Positions 1-10,529 of a stretch of 64,000 nucleotides of DNA are shown here, one piece after another. The DNA comes from JBGSTR01 sp963707135 (GTDB lineage: Bacteria > Pseudomonadota > Gammaproteobacteria > Chromatiales > Chromatiaceae), in assembly GCA_963707135.1 (NCBI GenBank), contig CAVPOY010000006.1:31450-95449 (forward strand), read 5' to 3'. A model generated the notes under the pieces. It did no database searches, had not been told where the DNA came from, and worked only from the letters and a program-made list of their open reading frames with translations. The position numbers were made by a program, and so were the translations under genes. Position 1 is the stretch's first letter, and each line of letters opens with the position of its first letter.

Positions 1-1377
1 CATGTCCAGGTAGCTCTCCCGGTGGGTCGTTCCGCATACGGCCAGCAGGGTGACCACCGCGCCATTGTGCGGCAGGCTGTCCAGCGCCCCGGCACCGATC
101 ACGGCCACCCGGTGCATCAAGGCCGGGTCGATGCCGAGCTCACCGGCGAGCTGCATGTATGTGGCACCCAGGGCCTCGAGCGCGATGGTCAGCCCGCCCG
201 AGGCGGAGCCGGTCAGCGCGGCGAGCACGTTGGTGGAGACCGCCAGCGAGACGAGGGGGCCGCCCTCGATCCCCAGCACCCAGTCGCGCACCATCTCGAA
301 TGCCGGTAGCGCGGCCACCACCGACCCGAAACCGACGAGGCTCGCCACGCTCACCACCGGCAGCACCGAGGCGTTCAAACCCGCATCCACGCTGTCGCGC
401 AGACGGGTCAGACGCCGGTGATTCAACGCGACGAGGATCAGGATCGCCACGATCAGGGCGACCATGACGGACCAAACACCGCTGACCCCCGCCGCCGTGG
501 TGGGGCCCCAGCGATCCTCGGCCAGGAAGCCGAGATCCCTATTCGGCAGAATAAGGGCCGTCATGATGAGGTTCACGGTCACCACCGTCACCAGCGGAAG
601 AAACGCCACCGGCACGGACGGCAGATCCTCACTGACGTGGCCGTTGTGGATCTCGGCCGGATCGAACTCCCGGGTGACCGTCGCGCGCTCGCGCACCAGC
701 AGGTCGTCGGCTGCCTGGTCCACCGTAACCGCCGAATCGGGACCGAAGCCCTCCGCCCGGCGACGAGCCGCGGACTCGGCCCGGCCCAACCACCAGAGGC
801 CGAAGAAAAGCATGATGGCCGCGGCGATCAGGCCCAACCCCGGTGCGGCAAAGGGGGTGGTTCCGAAGAAAGGCATCGGGATGGCGTTTTGCACGGCCGG
901 CGTACCGGGCAGCGCGGACATGGTGAAGGTGAAGGTACCGAGCGCGATCGCCGCGGGCATCAGACGGCGGGGGATGTTGGCGTCCCGGAACAGGGCCTCG
1001 GCCATGGGCACCAGGACGAAGAAGGCGACGAACAGGCTGACACCACCGTAGGTGACCAGGGCGCCCGCGATCACCACCGCCAGGATGGCGCGCCTCGCAC
1101 CCAGTCGCCCGCCGATGAACCGGGCCACGCTCTGCACCGAGCCGCTGTCCTCCATGAGCTTTCCGAACAGGGCGCCGAGCAGGAAGATGGGGAAGAACTG
1201 GGCCAGGAAGCCCCCGGCGCCAGTCATGAAGGTCTGGGTCCAGTGCGCAAGCAGCGGCTCGCCGGCGGCGAGCGCGGCGATCAGCGCCGCGCCCGGGGTC
1301 AGAATGAGCACGCTCCAGCCGCGATAGGCAAGCCATACGAGTAGGGCGAGCCCCAGCAAGATGCCCGCGAGACCCAT
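1..1377 (-). CDS. GntP-family permease (H+/gluconate symporter-like), C-terminus beyond window
   Basis: Inner-membrane carrier of the GntP/COG2610 type, which moves gluconate or related organic anions with protons. The frame is open from an ATG at 1377 to the window edge, so the C-terminus lies outside. The product starts MGLAGILLGLALLVWL and is a chain of hydrophobic segments separated by short loops, with one longer charged loop near residues 200-245. Near the end come the GntP-like stretches LTGSASGGLTIALEALG and GAGALDSLPHNGAVVTLL. The start lies 3 bases after the stop of the patatin gene upstream on the same strand, so translation is probably coupled. The substrate cannot be told from sequence. 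The plus-strand open frames over this region are shadows. Confidence 0.85.
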   Translation of the reverse strand, partial: MGLAGILLGLALLVWLAYRGWSVLILTPGAALIAALAAGEPLLAHWTQTFMTGAGGFLAQFFPIFLLGALFGKLMEDSGSVQSVARFIGGRLGARRAILAVVIAGALVTYGGVSLFVAFFVLVPMAEALFRDANIPRRLMPAAIALGTFTFTMSALPGTPAVQNAIPMPFFGTTPFAAPGLGLIAAAIMLFFGLWWLGRAESAARRRAEGFGPDSAVTVDQAADDLLVRERATVTREFDPAEIHNGHVSEDLPSVPVAFLPLVTVVTVNLIMTALILPNRDLGFLAEDRWGPTTAAGVSGVWSVMVALIVAILILVALNHRRLTRLRDSVDAGLNASVLPVVSVASLVGFGSVVAALPAFEMVRDWVLGIEGGPLVSLAVSTNVLAALTGSASGGLTIALEALGATYMQLAGELGIDPALMHRVAVIGAGALDSLPHNGAVVTLLAVCGTTHRESYLDM

Positions 1378-1380
1378 GGA

Positions 1381-2439
1381 TCAAACCCCTTCCAGCAGAT
1401 AATCGACGTCGAACGAGGCGCGCTTGCCCAGGTCGTCTCCGTGGCGCTCGAAGAACTCCTCAGCCGCACGCCTACCCTCATCTCGCAGCATCTTGAGGAA
1501 CGCCCACTCCGCGTTGAGCTTCGATGAGACGCCGAGCTCGACCATCAGGTCGCTCGCGATCCGGTGCATGCGCATCGAGGCCCACAAGGCGCCCTCGGTG
1601 TGTCCCGGGTCGGCGACCTGGCGCAGCAGCGCGATCATGCGCAGTTCCTTGAGCAACGGGGAGTTGAACGAGATCTCGTTCAGCCGGTTATGGATCTCGC
1701 GCGCGGTGCGCGGCGTGCCCGGGCGCTCCACCGGATTGATCTGGACCAGGATGGTGTCGTGGGCACTGCACTCGCGCACCAGAGGCGAGATGGTCGGGTT
1801 GCCCGAGTACCCGCCGTCCCAGTAGGCCTCGCCGTCGATCTCGACGGCCTTGTACATGGTCGGGAGACAGGCCGACGCCAACAGGGCGTCCGGGCTCATG
1901 TCGGCATTGCGAAAGACCCGAGGGCGGCCGGTGCGCACGTTGGTCGCGGTGACGAATACCGAAACGGGCGATCGCGCAAGCCGTTCGAAGTCGATCGATT
2001 CCGCCAGGATGTCGCGCAGCGGATTGATATCCGTAGGGTTCAGGTCATAGGGCGAGAACAGGCGCGAGGCTAAATCGAGCGCCACGTAGGCCGGTGAGTG
2101 ATCCAGTGTCCAGCGCCCGAAAAGGACATCGAAGGGTCCGCGTTGCAGTGGACTGAACCGAGCCGCGTCCGAGACCCGCCGCCAGAAGCGTTCCAGGGCA
2201 GAACGCGCAGCCTCCGGGCCGCCCTCGGCGAAACCGTCGCTGAGCACCGCCGCGTTCATGGCGCCCGCGGAAGTACCGCTGATACCGTCGATGCGGATCC
2301 ATGGCACCTCTAGCAGACGATCCAACACACCCCAGGCGAACGCACCGTGGGCGCCCCCGCCTTGCAGCGCGATATCGACGGCAACCGCCGGCCGTTGTGC
2401 GCCGGCGGCGGTATCGGGAAGGGACATCGAGTCGGTCAT
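1381..2439 (-). CDS. Patatin-like phospholipase
   Basis: Serine lipid acyl hydrolase of the bacterial patatin family, about 352 residues. The oxyanion-hole motif GGGAHGAF is at residues 27-34, the nucleophile elbow GTSAGA at 55-60 (Ser57), and the dyad aspartate in the DGG of YWDGGYSGNP in the middle of the protein. I chose the ATG at 2439 (MTDSMSLPD): the longer open frame upstream adds about 33 residues that look non-coding, and the patatin core begins soon after residue 18. No signal peptide or C-terminal membrane segment is seen, so it is probably cytoplasmic or secreted by another route. The gene is followed within a few bases by the GntP permease and may form an operon with it. Confidence 0.9.
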   Translation of the reverse strand: MTDSMSLPDTAAGAQRPAVAVDIALQGGGAHGAFAWGVLDRLLEVPWIRIDGISGTSAGAMNAAVLSDGFAEGGPEAARSALERFWRRVSDAARFSPLQRGPFDVLFGRWTLDHSPAYVALDLASRLFSPYDLNPTDINPLRDILAESIDFERLARSPVSVFVTATNVRTGRPRVFRNADMSPDALLASACLPTMYKAVEIDGEAYWDGGYSGNPTISPLVRECSAHDTILVQINPVERPGTPRTAREIHNRLNEISFNSPLLKELRMIALLRQVADPGHTEGALWASMRMHRIASDLMVELGVSSKLNAEWAFLKMLRDEGRRAAEEFFERHGDDLGKRASFDVDYLLEGV

Positions 2440-2855
2440 AATCCATCCATTGCGGTGGGGCAGCGGCGTGCGGCGCTGACGATCGATCTTGAGAGGAGTT
2501 GGAAACCAAGACAGCGGCGACGGCGGAGATATTATCATGGCGCGTCGCGAGCGGAAGCTGGGCCGGCGGCCTCGGCGTGCAGGTTTCGCCGGGCTTGGCG
2601 ACGCCGATGCTCATCGCCGCGCGCCGCGCAGCAAAAGGCTCGCGCCCACAGGACCAAGGACCCCAGTGCACGATACGCCCCCCGGCGCGGACCACGCCCC
2701 GGCGCCCGGAAATTACGTCATGAGCCTCGCCCAGAGACGCCGTTGCCGAACCCCAATGATCATGGCGGCGATGTCATCCCTTCGTGAAGGCCGGGGTATC
2801 GGTCGCTACTTTGGCCGACCCGGCCGCGACGATCGATCGCGCTCTCCATAACGAG
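2440..2855. other. Divergent intergenic region between patatin and tamA genes
   Basis: About 416 bases between two divergent starts, expected to hold promoters for both directions. I see no convincing protein, RNA gene or strong inverted repeat. An AT-rich patch near 2525-2535 could contribute to a promoter, but no matched -35/-10 pair could be assigned. Confidence 0.4.
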
Positions 2856-4718
2856 ATGGTTACCCGCTTCGGACCGCGGGCCTGGACGCGGATGACCATC
2901 GCCTGCGCGGCCCTGGCGCTGGGGTTCGCGGCCGTCGCGACCGATGCCCTGCCCTACCGCCTGGAGATCGAATCGACCGGCGATCGCGCGGTCGACACTG
3001 CTATCGCCGACGCCTCGCTGCTCCGCCGCTTGCGCGACGAGGCCCCGGTAGGACCCTTCGCGCTCGTGGCCCGAGCCGAGTCCGACGAATCGAGGCTCGA
3101 CACCGTTCTGCGCAGCTTCGGTTACTACGATGCCCAGGTGCGGATCTGGATCGCCGGGCGGAATATCGACGACCCCGGCCTGCTGTCCCTGCTGGAGAGC
3201 CTGCCCCCCCGGCCCCCGGTCGACGTCCGGATCTCGATCGCCCCGGGGCCCCTGTACCGGCTCGGTGTGGTGCGTCTCGAAGGCCCCGTGCCGGAGGGCG
3301 TGCAAGCGGCGTTCGATCTGACCCCCGGGGCGCCCGCCCGAGCCCAAGACGTCCTGGACGCGGGCGCGGCGGTTCACCTGGCCTTGCGCGAGGACGGCTT
3401 CGCGCTGGCCGAGGTCCCACCCCCGGATGCGCTCGTGGATCACGATGCCCGCACCATGGACGTGGTCTACCGGGCGGAGCCCGGCCCGCGCCTGGCGCTC
3501 GGCGCGATCCGGGTGATCGGGCTCGATCGGCTGCGCGAGGACGCGGCGCTTCGCCGGCTGGGACTCACGCCCGGAGAGCCCTACAGCCCAAGCCGCCTCG
3601 AGGCCGCCCGGCGCGACCTGCTCGCGGGCGGCGTGCTCGCCTGGGCCAGGCTCACCCCCGGAACCGAGCCCGACGCCCAGGGGCGCCTGCCGCTGACCCT
3701 GGAGGTGGCGGAGCGTCCGCGCCGGGCGGTGCGCCTGGCCGGCGCCTACTCCAGCGACGAGGGCCTGACGCTCTCGACCTCCTGGACCCATCGCAACCTG
3801 TTCGGCGGCGGCGAGCGTTTGACCTTGCGAGGCGATGTCGGACAGGTAAACCAGACCGACCTCAACGCGCTTAGCTACATCGCTAGTGGAACGCTGAGGC
3901 TTCCCGACCTATGGGTGCGCAACCTCGACCTGCGCCTGGATCTCGGCGCCGTAAACGAGAATCTCGATGCCTACGAGCGCGAGGCGGTGACCGCGGGCGC
4001 CGTCCTCGAGCGGCGCTTTTCGGATCGGCTTGCCCTCGGCACCGGGGTCGGATTCGAGCGCGCCCGCATCGCCCAGGACGGACCGGCACAGGACTACCAG
4101 GTGCTCTCGTTGCCGCTGACACTGACCTACGACACGACCGACGGCCCCTTGGACCCGCGCCAGGGCCTGCGTCTTGCGGCCCAACTGACACCGGCGGATG
4201 TGCTGCAGGGTGAGGCGTCCGGGTTCCTGCTCGGGCGCGTGGCGGCCTCGGCCTATGTGGATCTGTCCCGGGTTGGATGGCTTCACTCCGAGCCCGGGTC
4301 CCGGGTGCTCGCCGGGCGAGTCGTCCTGGGCAGCATCGTGGGTGCCGCCCCCCAGGAGGTGCCGCCGGACTGGCGCTTCTACGCCGGCGGTGGGGGCTCG
4401 GTGCGGGGCTATCCCTTCCAATCCATCGGACCGCGCACAGCCTCAGGGTCGCCGGCCGGCGGCGACGGGTTGTTCGAGTCGGGGTTGGAGCTGCGCCAGC
4501 GTGTCGGCGCCAACTGGGGCTGGGCCGTCTTCGCGGACGCCGGGGCGGTGTCCGAGAATGGCATTCCCGGCACCGGAGCGCTCGCGATCGGACTCGGATT
4601 AGGGCTGCGCTATTTTACCCCCGTCGGCCCGGTTCGGGTCGATGTTGCGACGCCGCTCGACCCGAGCGATGGCGACTCGCCGGTAGCGCTCTACATCGGC
4701 ATCGGCCAGGCTTTCTGA
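2856..4718 (+). CDS. tamA: TamA, outer-membrane Omp85-family translocation and assembly factor
   Basis: Outer-membrane half of the translocation and assembly module, an Omp85/BamA relative that works with TamB to insert proteins or move lipids to the outer membrane. The product of about 620 residues has an N-terminal signal sequence (MTIACAALALGFAAVATDA follows a short basic start), POTRA-like repeats in the first 250 residues (for example SFGYYDAQVRIWI), and a C-terminal beta barrel. The Omp85 signature GGGGSVRGYPFQ is present, and the chain ends in aromatic phenylalanine (YIGIGQAF), the usual barrel end signal. I chose ATG 2856 (MVTRFG); ATG 2892 would also keep the signal peptide. The stop overlaps the tamB start (TGATG). 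Confidence 0.92.
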   Translation: MVTRFGPRAWTRMTIACAALALGFAAVATDALPYRLEIESTGDRAVDTAIADASLLRRLRDEAPVGPFALVARAESDESRLDTVLRSFGYYDAQVRIWIAGRNIDDPGLLSLLESLPPRPPVDVRISIAPGPLYRLGVVRLEGPVPEGVQAAFDLTPGAPARAQDVLDAGAAVHLALREDGFALAEVPPPDALVDHDARTMDVVYRAEPGPRLALGAIRVIGLDRLREDAALRRLGLTPGEPYSPSRLEAARRDLLAGGVLAWARLTPGTEPDAQGRLPLTLEVAERPRRAVRLAGAYSSDEGLTLSTSWTHRNLFGGGERLTLRGDVGQVNQTDLNALSYIASGTLRLPDLWVRNLDLRLDLGAVNENLDAYEREAVTAGAVLERRFSDRLALGTGVGFERARIAQDGPAQDYQVLSLPLTLTYDTTDGPLDPRQGLRLAAQLTPADVLQGEASGFLLGRVAASAYVDLSRVGWLHSEPGSRVLAGRVVLGSIVGAAPQEVPPDWRFYAGGGGSVRGYPFQSIGPRTASGSPAGGDGLFESGLELRQRVGANWGWAVFADAGAVSENGIPGTGALAIGLGLGLRYFTPVGPVRVDVATPLDPSDGDSPVALYIGIGQAF

Positions 4719-7700
4719 TGGGACGCTTGCTGCGCAACCTCTTGGCCTCGCTGCTGCTGCCGTTCGTCCTGCTGACGGCCGCGCTGCTGGCGCTCAATAC
4801 CGATCCCGGGAGGCGGCTCGTCGTCCGGGGACTCGCCGAGGTGAGCGGCGGCCAGGTGATCGCAGCCGGATTGAGCGGGACACTGCCCTTCTCGCCGCGG
4901 CTCGAGCGCCTGGAAATTCACGACGGCCAGGGCGCCTGGCTGCTCATCGAGAACGCGGTGCTCGTAATCGACGCCCGCGGACTCCTACGCGGCGAGTTGG
5001 CCGTGCAGTCGCTCGGTGCGGGTGAGATGGTCCTGACACGTCTGCCGGATCGCGCTCAGGACTCGGCGATCCCCATCCGGGTGCCTCTCGCGGTCTCGGT
5101 TGCGCGACTGGAGATCGGGGCGCTGGACCTGGGGCAGGCGCTCCCCGGGGCGCCGCGGCTTGCGATCCAGGGCGGCGGCTCCTTGGCCGGCGCGGGCGAT
5201 GGCGAGCTGGACCTGGCGGTCGAGGCCCTGGAGCGCGGCGACCGTTACCGGCTGCGAGCCGCGGCCGTGGCGGGACAAACCCGAGCCGGTCTTGTGGTCC
5301 GCGAGACGCCCGGTGGACTGTTCGAGGCCGTGGCCCGCGCTGCCGGGATAACACTTCCGGAGGATCTGGGCACCTGGGCCTTGGATGCCAGCGCCGCAGG
5401 CCCGCTGGATGCCCTGTCGGTCAACGCGAGCCTGAATGCCGGACCGCTGCGGGCCGCGACTGACGGCGTGCTCGACCTGGACTCCCGGACCGTCACTGGA
5501 CTACGCCTCTCCGCCGAGCTACCCGCCATGACGCTCGAGCGCGGGACGCGGCTAAGGATCGCCTGGCGTGGCATTCAGCTCGCCGCCCAGCTCAGCGGAT
5601 CCCTGCAAGCGCCTCGGGGTAGTGCGCGTGTCGAAGCCCAGGGGCTGGCGGCCGGCACGCTGAGTGCCGATCGTCTCGTCGCGACGGCCGAGGGCGATGG
5701 GAGACGCCTGCGGTTCGGTGCCGACGTCGAGGGTCTGCGCACGCCGCTGGACCTGCCCGGATCGGCGGCGACGGCACCGCTGCGCATCTCCGGAGACCTG
5801 GTTCCGGTCGATGCTACCCTGCCCTTGCGGATCGGCATCGAGCATCCGCTGCTGCGACTGGCCGCCAGTGCCGAGCTGACCAGTCGGACCGCACGGGCTG
5901 CCCTGAGCCTCCCGGATCTCTCCGCCTTCAACGCCCCAGCCGGGACTCCATTGGCGGGCAGCGCCGAGATGCTGCTCACGGGTGGGGCCCTGGAGCCGGC
6001 CTGGCTGGAAACCATGGGCGAGGTCCACTTGACCAAAGGACCCGAGCCCCTTCCCCGGCTGCTCGGTCCCGCGGCCGGATTCGCCGCCTCACTGCGTCAG
6101 GCGGACCGGGGTTGGTGGATCGACTCCGGGCGGTTCGACGGGGCCAATGTTCAGGCCGGCGTCCAGGGCGGAATCGCGGTCGACCGCCTGGCGCTCGGTT
6201 GGAGCCTCGCCCTGCCCGATCTCGCCGCCGTCGTCCCCGGGTGGAGTGGACGGGTTCAGGCCGTGGGAGGCATCGCCGGGCCCGCGACGGCCCCGGAATT
6301 GGTGGCGGATCTGACCGCCGATTCGGCGCAGGGCCATGTCAGTGGACGGCTCGGCGCCCGCCTCGCCGGACCCAGCGCCACGGTCGACCTCGGCGGCCAA
6401 TGGACCGGGCAATCGGTCGAGGTTCGGCTCGCGGTCGGGCGCACGGCGGATGGAGAGCTCGGACTCTCGCTCGGGGAAAGCCGCTGGGCCAGCGTCACCG
6501 CGACCGGAGACCTTCATCTGCCGATCGGCGCCGCGCTGCCCCGTGGCGAAATCCGCTTCAACGCGGAGCGACTGGCGGATCTCACGCCGTTGCTCTCCCT
6601 CCTGTTCCCAGCCGACTCGGCCGATCCGATGCTGGCGGGGCGATTGGCGACTCGCCTGACCCTGACCGACGCGGGGGTCGCGTCACTCAAGGCCGAGGGT
6701 GACGCCTTGCGCCTGCCCGGTTCGGTCGCGGTCGGGTCGCTGCAACTGGACGCCCAGGTCACCGAGCCCCTCGGGCGCGCCGAGATCGCGGCGACGGCCC
6801 GGTTGGACGGCCTCAAGATCGAGCCGGTCGCGGGGAATCTGACCATGACCGCTCGCGGTCCGATCGCCGCGCTGGATTTCAACCTCGATTCCGCGCTGAG
6901 CACGCCGGTCGGGGCGACCCGTCTGAGCGCCGCGGCCCGAGCGGACGCCCCCGGGCGCCGGCTGACCCTCCAGCGACTCGAGGCCCAGGCGCTCGGTGAG
7001 ACCCTGAGGCTCGCGGCACCGGCGGTCCTGGATCTGGCCGGCGGCCTGGCGGTCGACCGGCTGCGCCTGAGTCTGGGCCAGGGCTCCATCGAGGTCGCCG
7101 GCCGGGCGGCACCGAGGCTCGATCTCGACGCAACGCTGACCAGGCTGCCGCTGGATCTGGCCCGACTGGCGGCGCCCGAGCTGCCGCTCTCCGGCAGCCT
7201 CGACGCGCGCATCCGGCTCGACGGATCGCTGGACGCCCCGACCGGCTCCGTCCGCGCCGAGGCGAGCGGGGTACGTCTGACCGAGGGCGCCTGGCGCAGC
7301 ATGCCCCCGGGCCTGATGACGATCTCGGCGAGCCTCGGGCCCCGGGCGACCGAAATCGACGCCCGCACCAGGATCGCGTCGCTCGCCGATCTGCGGGCGC
7401 GTGGAACCATCGGCGGGACCTTGCGCGCGCCCGGGTCCCTGGCGCTGAAGACCAACGGGCAGATCGATCTCACCCTGCTCGACCCTCTGTTGGCGGGCGG
7501 CGGTCGGCAGGTACGCGGTCAGGCCCGGCTCGATGCCAACGTGGCCGGCACCGCGGCCGCGCCGCGCCTGGACGGAAGGCTCGGCCTCGCGGATGGGGCG
7601 TTCTGGGACCGCCGGCTCGGGCTCGCACTGACCGACATCAAGGGACGGTTGGCGCTTTCCGGCGACCGGATGCGGGTGGAGCGCTTCACGGCTCGCGCCG

Positions 7701-8732
7701 GGGCCGGCACCCTGACGCTCGAGGGTGACGTGGGCGTGCTGGCATCGGGTCTGCCGCTGGACCTGCGGTTGGTCGCGCGCGGCGCCAGTCCCATCCAGTC
7801 GGACCTTGTCAGTGCCCAGGGTGACGCCGACCTGCGGCTGCAGGGGCGCGCCGCCGAGGCACTGACCGCATCCGGCACCATCAGTCTCAGCCGTGCCGAG
7901 GTCCGTCTCCCTGAGCGGCTACCCACCGCCATCGCCGTGCTCGAGGTGCGCGAGCGCGGCACCCGCTCCCACCCGCCGCGGTCCGAACGCGCGGCAGCCG
8001 GGTCTGCCTTGAGTCCCAAGGTGGCTCTGGACCTGATGCTGTCGGCACCCCGGGCGGTCTATGTCCGCGGACGCGGGGTCGATGCGGAGCTTGGCGGCCA
8101 GGTCCGCTTTCGCGGGACCCTGGACGCGCCCGAGTTGAGCGGGGGGTTCGACCTGCTGCGGGGCGAATACGAGCTGGTCGGCCAGACCCTGCGCTTCGAT
8201 CGCGGGCGGCTCGGCTTCGACGGGGCGGCGGGACTGGACCCGACCCTCGACCTGGAGGCCCGGGCCACCGCGGCCGGTAGCACGGCGATCCTCAACCTGC
8301 TCGGCACCGCCACGGCACCGCGCATCGAGCTTCGCGGCGAGCCCGAGCTTCCCGAGGACGAGGTCCTGTCGCGCCTGCTGTTCGGCGTCGCCGGGGGCCG
8401 CCTCTCGGGACTCCAGGCAGCGCGGCTCGGGATGGCGGCGGCCTCGCTCGCGGGCCTCGAGACCGGCAAGGGGTTCGCGCGTGCTCGACCAGGCGCGCAC
8501 CGGACTGGGGCTGGACCGCTTGTCGATCGGCACCGACCAGCAGGGCGATGCGGTCCTCGAGGGCGGGCGCTATCTCTCGGAGCGGGTCTATCTGGGGGCC
8601 CGGCAGGGGGCCCGCGCGGGTGAGACCCAGGGCGTGCTGCGCATAGAGGTCAGCCCACGGGTCAAGTTGGAGGCGGACGTGGGGGCCACCGGCGGGACTC
8701 GAGGCGGTGGCGCATTCGAGCACGAATACTGA
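4718..8732 (+). CDS. tamB: TamB, translocation and assembly module protein (frameshifted near 8480)
   Basis: Long periplasm-spanning partner of TamA, anchored in the inner membrane. It starts with ATG 4718, which shares bases with the tamA stop, and opens with a membrane anchor at about residues 7-27 (LLASLLLPFVLLTAALLAL). The next 1200 residues are the repetitive beta-rich, Gly/Leu/Asp-rich chain typical of TamB, and the C-terminal DUF490/TamB region includes PELPEDEVLSRLLFG. The frame breaks at about 8480: the original frame runs to 8623 through an unrelated Arg/Pro/Gly-rich tail, while the expected ending (LDQARTGLGLDRLSIGTD to GAFEHEY) continues one base over from 8481 to 8732. The total is 3n+1 bases, so one surplus base explains it; the repaired protein is about 1337 residues. 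The end overlaps the convergent AI-2E gene by 71 bases. Confidence 0.88.
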
Positions 8733-9894
8733 GGCTGACGGCCTTCATCAGGGACCACCCAGACGCCAGGTACGCCAGGATAGTCTGCTGCGCCCTGGCC
8801 AGCGCCTTGGAGGCTGAAGCATCGCTAAGCGTCCGTTCGCCGTCCGTCGTCGATGGCGGCGGATCCTCGATCGCCGGGCCGAGCAGGATGGCGAGCGGAC
8901 GCGAACTAGGACTCGCATCCAACACGGTGATCAGGGCCGAGGTCAAAGGTACCGCGAGGAACATGCCCACGCTGCCGAGCAACCAACCCCAAAACAGCAG
9001 CGCGATAAAGATCGCGAGGGTCGAAATGCCGAGACCCCGACCCATGATTCGCGGCTCGAGCACATTGCCGATCGCGACATTTATCGCCAGATAGCCGAAG
9101 AGCACCAACAGGGCGGTCTGAAAGCCGGCCTGAACCAACGCCAGCAAGACCGCGGGGATCATCATCAGGATGCTCCCAACGATCGGCACGAAATTCAGGA
9201 CAAAGGCGAGCACCGCCCACAGAACGGCGAAGTCGATACCGAGCAGCCACAGCAGGACCCAGACGCAGATCGCGGTTCCGAGGCTGGTGAGGGTCTTGAT
9301 CCGCATGTACTGATCAACCGCGCCCAGGAGCCTCCTGACGCGTGCCTCGCCCTCCTCGCTGAAATCGAATGCCGCCCGCAGCTTGGCGGGCACCAGGGGT
9401 GCCTCGAGCAGGATAAAGATCACCGCGAGCAGGACCAGCAGACCGGTCGAGAAGAGGCCGCTCGCGTTGGCCAGCAGCAGGCGCACGGCGGCGGAGACCT
9501 TGGCCGGGTCCAGCAGGTCCGGAATGGCCTCCCGCGACCCGCTGACGCCAATGTCCTCCAGCCAGCCCCCGAGCTCCTGGCTGAGCAGCAGGAACCGTTC
9601 CTGGTAGGTGGGTAGGCTATCGCGGAATCCCTCCAATGCCCCGGTGGTCACCAACGCCAGCAGGCTGCCGATGTCGAGCAGCACGAACGTGATGACCAGT
9701 ATCGCGCCCCATTTGGGAATCCCGAGGCCGCGCATCCAGCGCAAGGCCGGGGCCGAGACGATGGCGATGAAAACGGCGAGAAGCAGGGGCGCGACGACCG
9801 ATGACGCCGCCTTGATAAGCATCAAGACCAGGGCCAGCGCACCGGCGACGATCAGGCCGCGGGCCGGGGGGCTGAAGAAGAGATCGGGGCGCAT
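8662..9894 (-). CDS. AI-2E family transporter (PerM/YdiK-like permease)
   Basis: Polytopic inner-membrane protein of the AI-2E transporter family, 410 residues. It has paired N-terminal helices (GLIVAGALALVLMLIKAASSVVAPLLLAVFIAI in two parts), a soluble insertion around residues 85-145, then five or six further helices with the family features VPIVGSILMMIPAVLLAL and EPRIMGRGLGISTLAIFIALLFWGWL split across two helices. Members have been linked to export of autoinducer-2, ion exchange or other solutes; the substrate here is unknown. The C-terminus (after about residue 350) is a soluble charged tail that overlaps the tamB end on the other strand. The start at ATG 9894 gives a normal family length. 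Confidence 0.88.
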   Translation of the reverse strand: MRPDLFFSPPARGLIVAGALALVLMLIKAASSVVAPLLLAVFIAIVSAPALRWMRGLGIPKWGAILVITFVLLDIGSLLALVTTGALEGFRDSLPTYQERFLLLSQELGGWLEDIGVSGSREAIPDLLDPAKVSAAVRLLLANASGLFSTGLLVLLAVIFILLEAPLVPAKLRAAFDFSEEGEARVRRLLGAVDQYMRIKTLTSLGTAICVWVLLWLLGIDFAVLWAVLAFVLNFVPIVGSILMMIPAVLLALVQAGFQTALLVLFGYLAINVAIGNVLEPRIMGRGLGISTLAIFIALLFWGWLLGSVGMFLAVPLTSALITVLDASPSSRPLAILLGPAIEDPPPSTTDGERTLSDASASKALARAQQTILAYLASGWSLMKAVSLSIRARMRHRLESRRWPPRPPPT

Positions 9895-9987
9895 GGCTCG
9901 GACTCCGGGGACGACGAGCGTCGGTGACTCAGCCCAGGACTACACCGGTCGCCAATCCCCGCGAGGTACCGGCGGAGCGCGGTGCGG

Positions 9988-10308
9988 CTAACCGCCGCCG
10001 TTCGAAGGGATCGGCGTCGGGGTTGGTGTCGGGGTCGGCATCGGGACCGGTCGCGGGCCCACGACCTCAGGCGCGCGGTTCTGTACCGTGGGGGCCGGTT
10101 CGTCGGCGTTGCCGACGCGACTCGGCTGCCGACGCGAGGACGGCGCCTGGCCCGGCTGGACCGTCTGCCGGCCGGCATCACGCTCCGAGGCGCTACGCTG
10201 ACGTTCCTGGGCGCCCGCCGCGGAGAGCACGAGCAGGGACAACAGGAGCACCGAGCCAAGGCCCCGGGCGATCCGGCGCGGCGGAAGGCGGAAACGGGCT
10301 GGCATCAT
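9988..10308 (-). CDS. Small secreted protein with Pro-Thr repeat tail, unknown function
   Basis: Unrecognised protein of 106 residues. ATG 10308 is preceded by AGGAGG at good spacing (a second ATG follows at once), which decides the start. An N-terminal signal peptide (basic MMPARFRLPPRRIARG, then GSVLLLSLLVLSAAGA) should be cleaved near AQERQ. The mature part is low complexity, rich in Gln, Arg, Ser and Pro, and ends in a proline-threonine run (MPTPTPTPTPIP) and glycines. This suggests an extended cell-wall-spanning or surface-exposed peptide rather than an enzyme. It lies 93 bases after the AI-2E start on the same strand. No homologue is recognised. Confidence 0.65.
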   Translation of the reverse strand: MMPARFRLPPRRIARGLGSVLLLSLLVLSAAGAQERQRSASERDAGRQTVQPGQAPSSRRQPSRVGNADEPAPTVQNRAPEVVGPRPVPMPTPTPTPTPIPSNGGG

Positions 10309-10409
10309 GCTGGACCTCCTGCGCTGGCTGCGCGGCACAAACAAGCGATTGGGACGCGACAAGGCGTGCCGCAAAAACTGTAGTCTCGAACGGCCCGATG
10401 GGCAAGTGA

Positions 10410-10430
10410 GCCCGAAGAGTGGCTTCGGGC
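10410..10430 (-). terminator. Perfect 8-bp hairpin downstream of the symporter gene
   Basis: GCCCGAAG at 10410-10417 and CTTCGGGC at 10423-10430 form a perfect stem with a 5-base loop, about 100 bases beyond the symporter stop on the minus strand. There is no T-run on either side, so it is at best a weak or Rho-assisted terminator or an mRNA-stabilising structure. Confidence 0.35.
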
Positions 10431-10529
10431 CGCGTCGGGCGGCGCAGCGGAGGTCAATTGCAACCACATCAAGCGTACGATCGGCTACCGCCTACGTCGG
10501 GGAACAAGTCGTCCAATCGGCGCGACTCA

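Noticed and set aside
418..1344. Plus-strand open frame of 308 codons at the left end
   Set aside because: Antisense to the GntP permease frame, low complexity and no ribosome-binding site.
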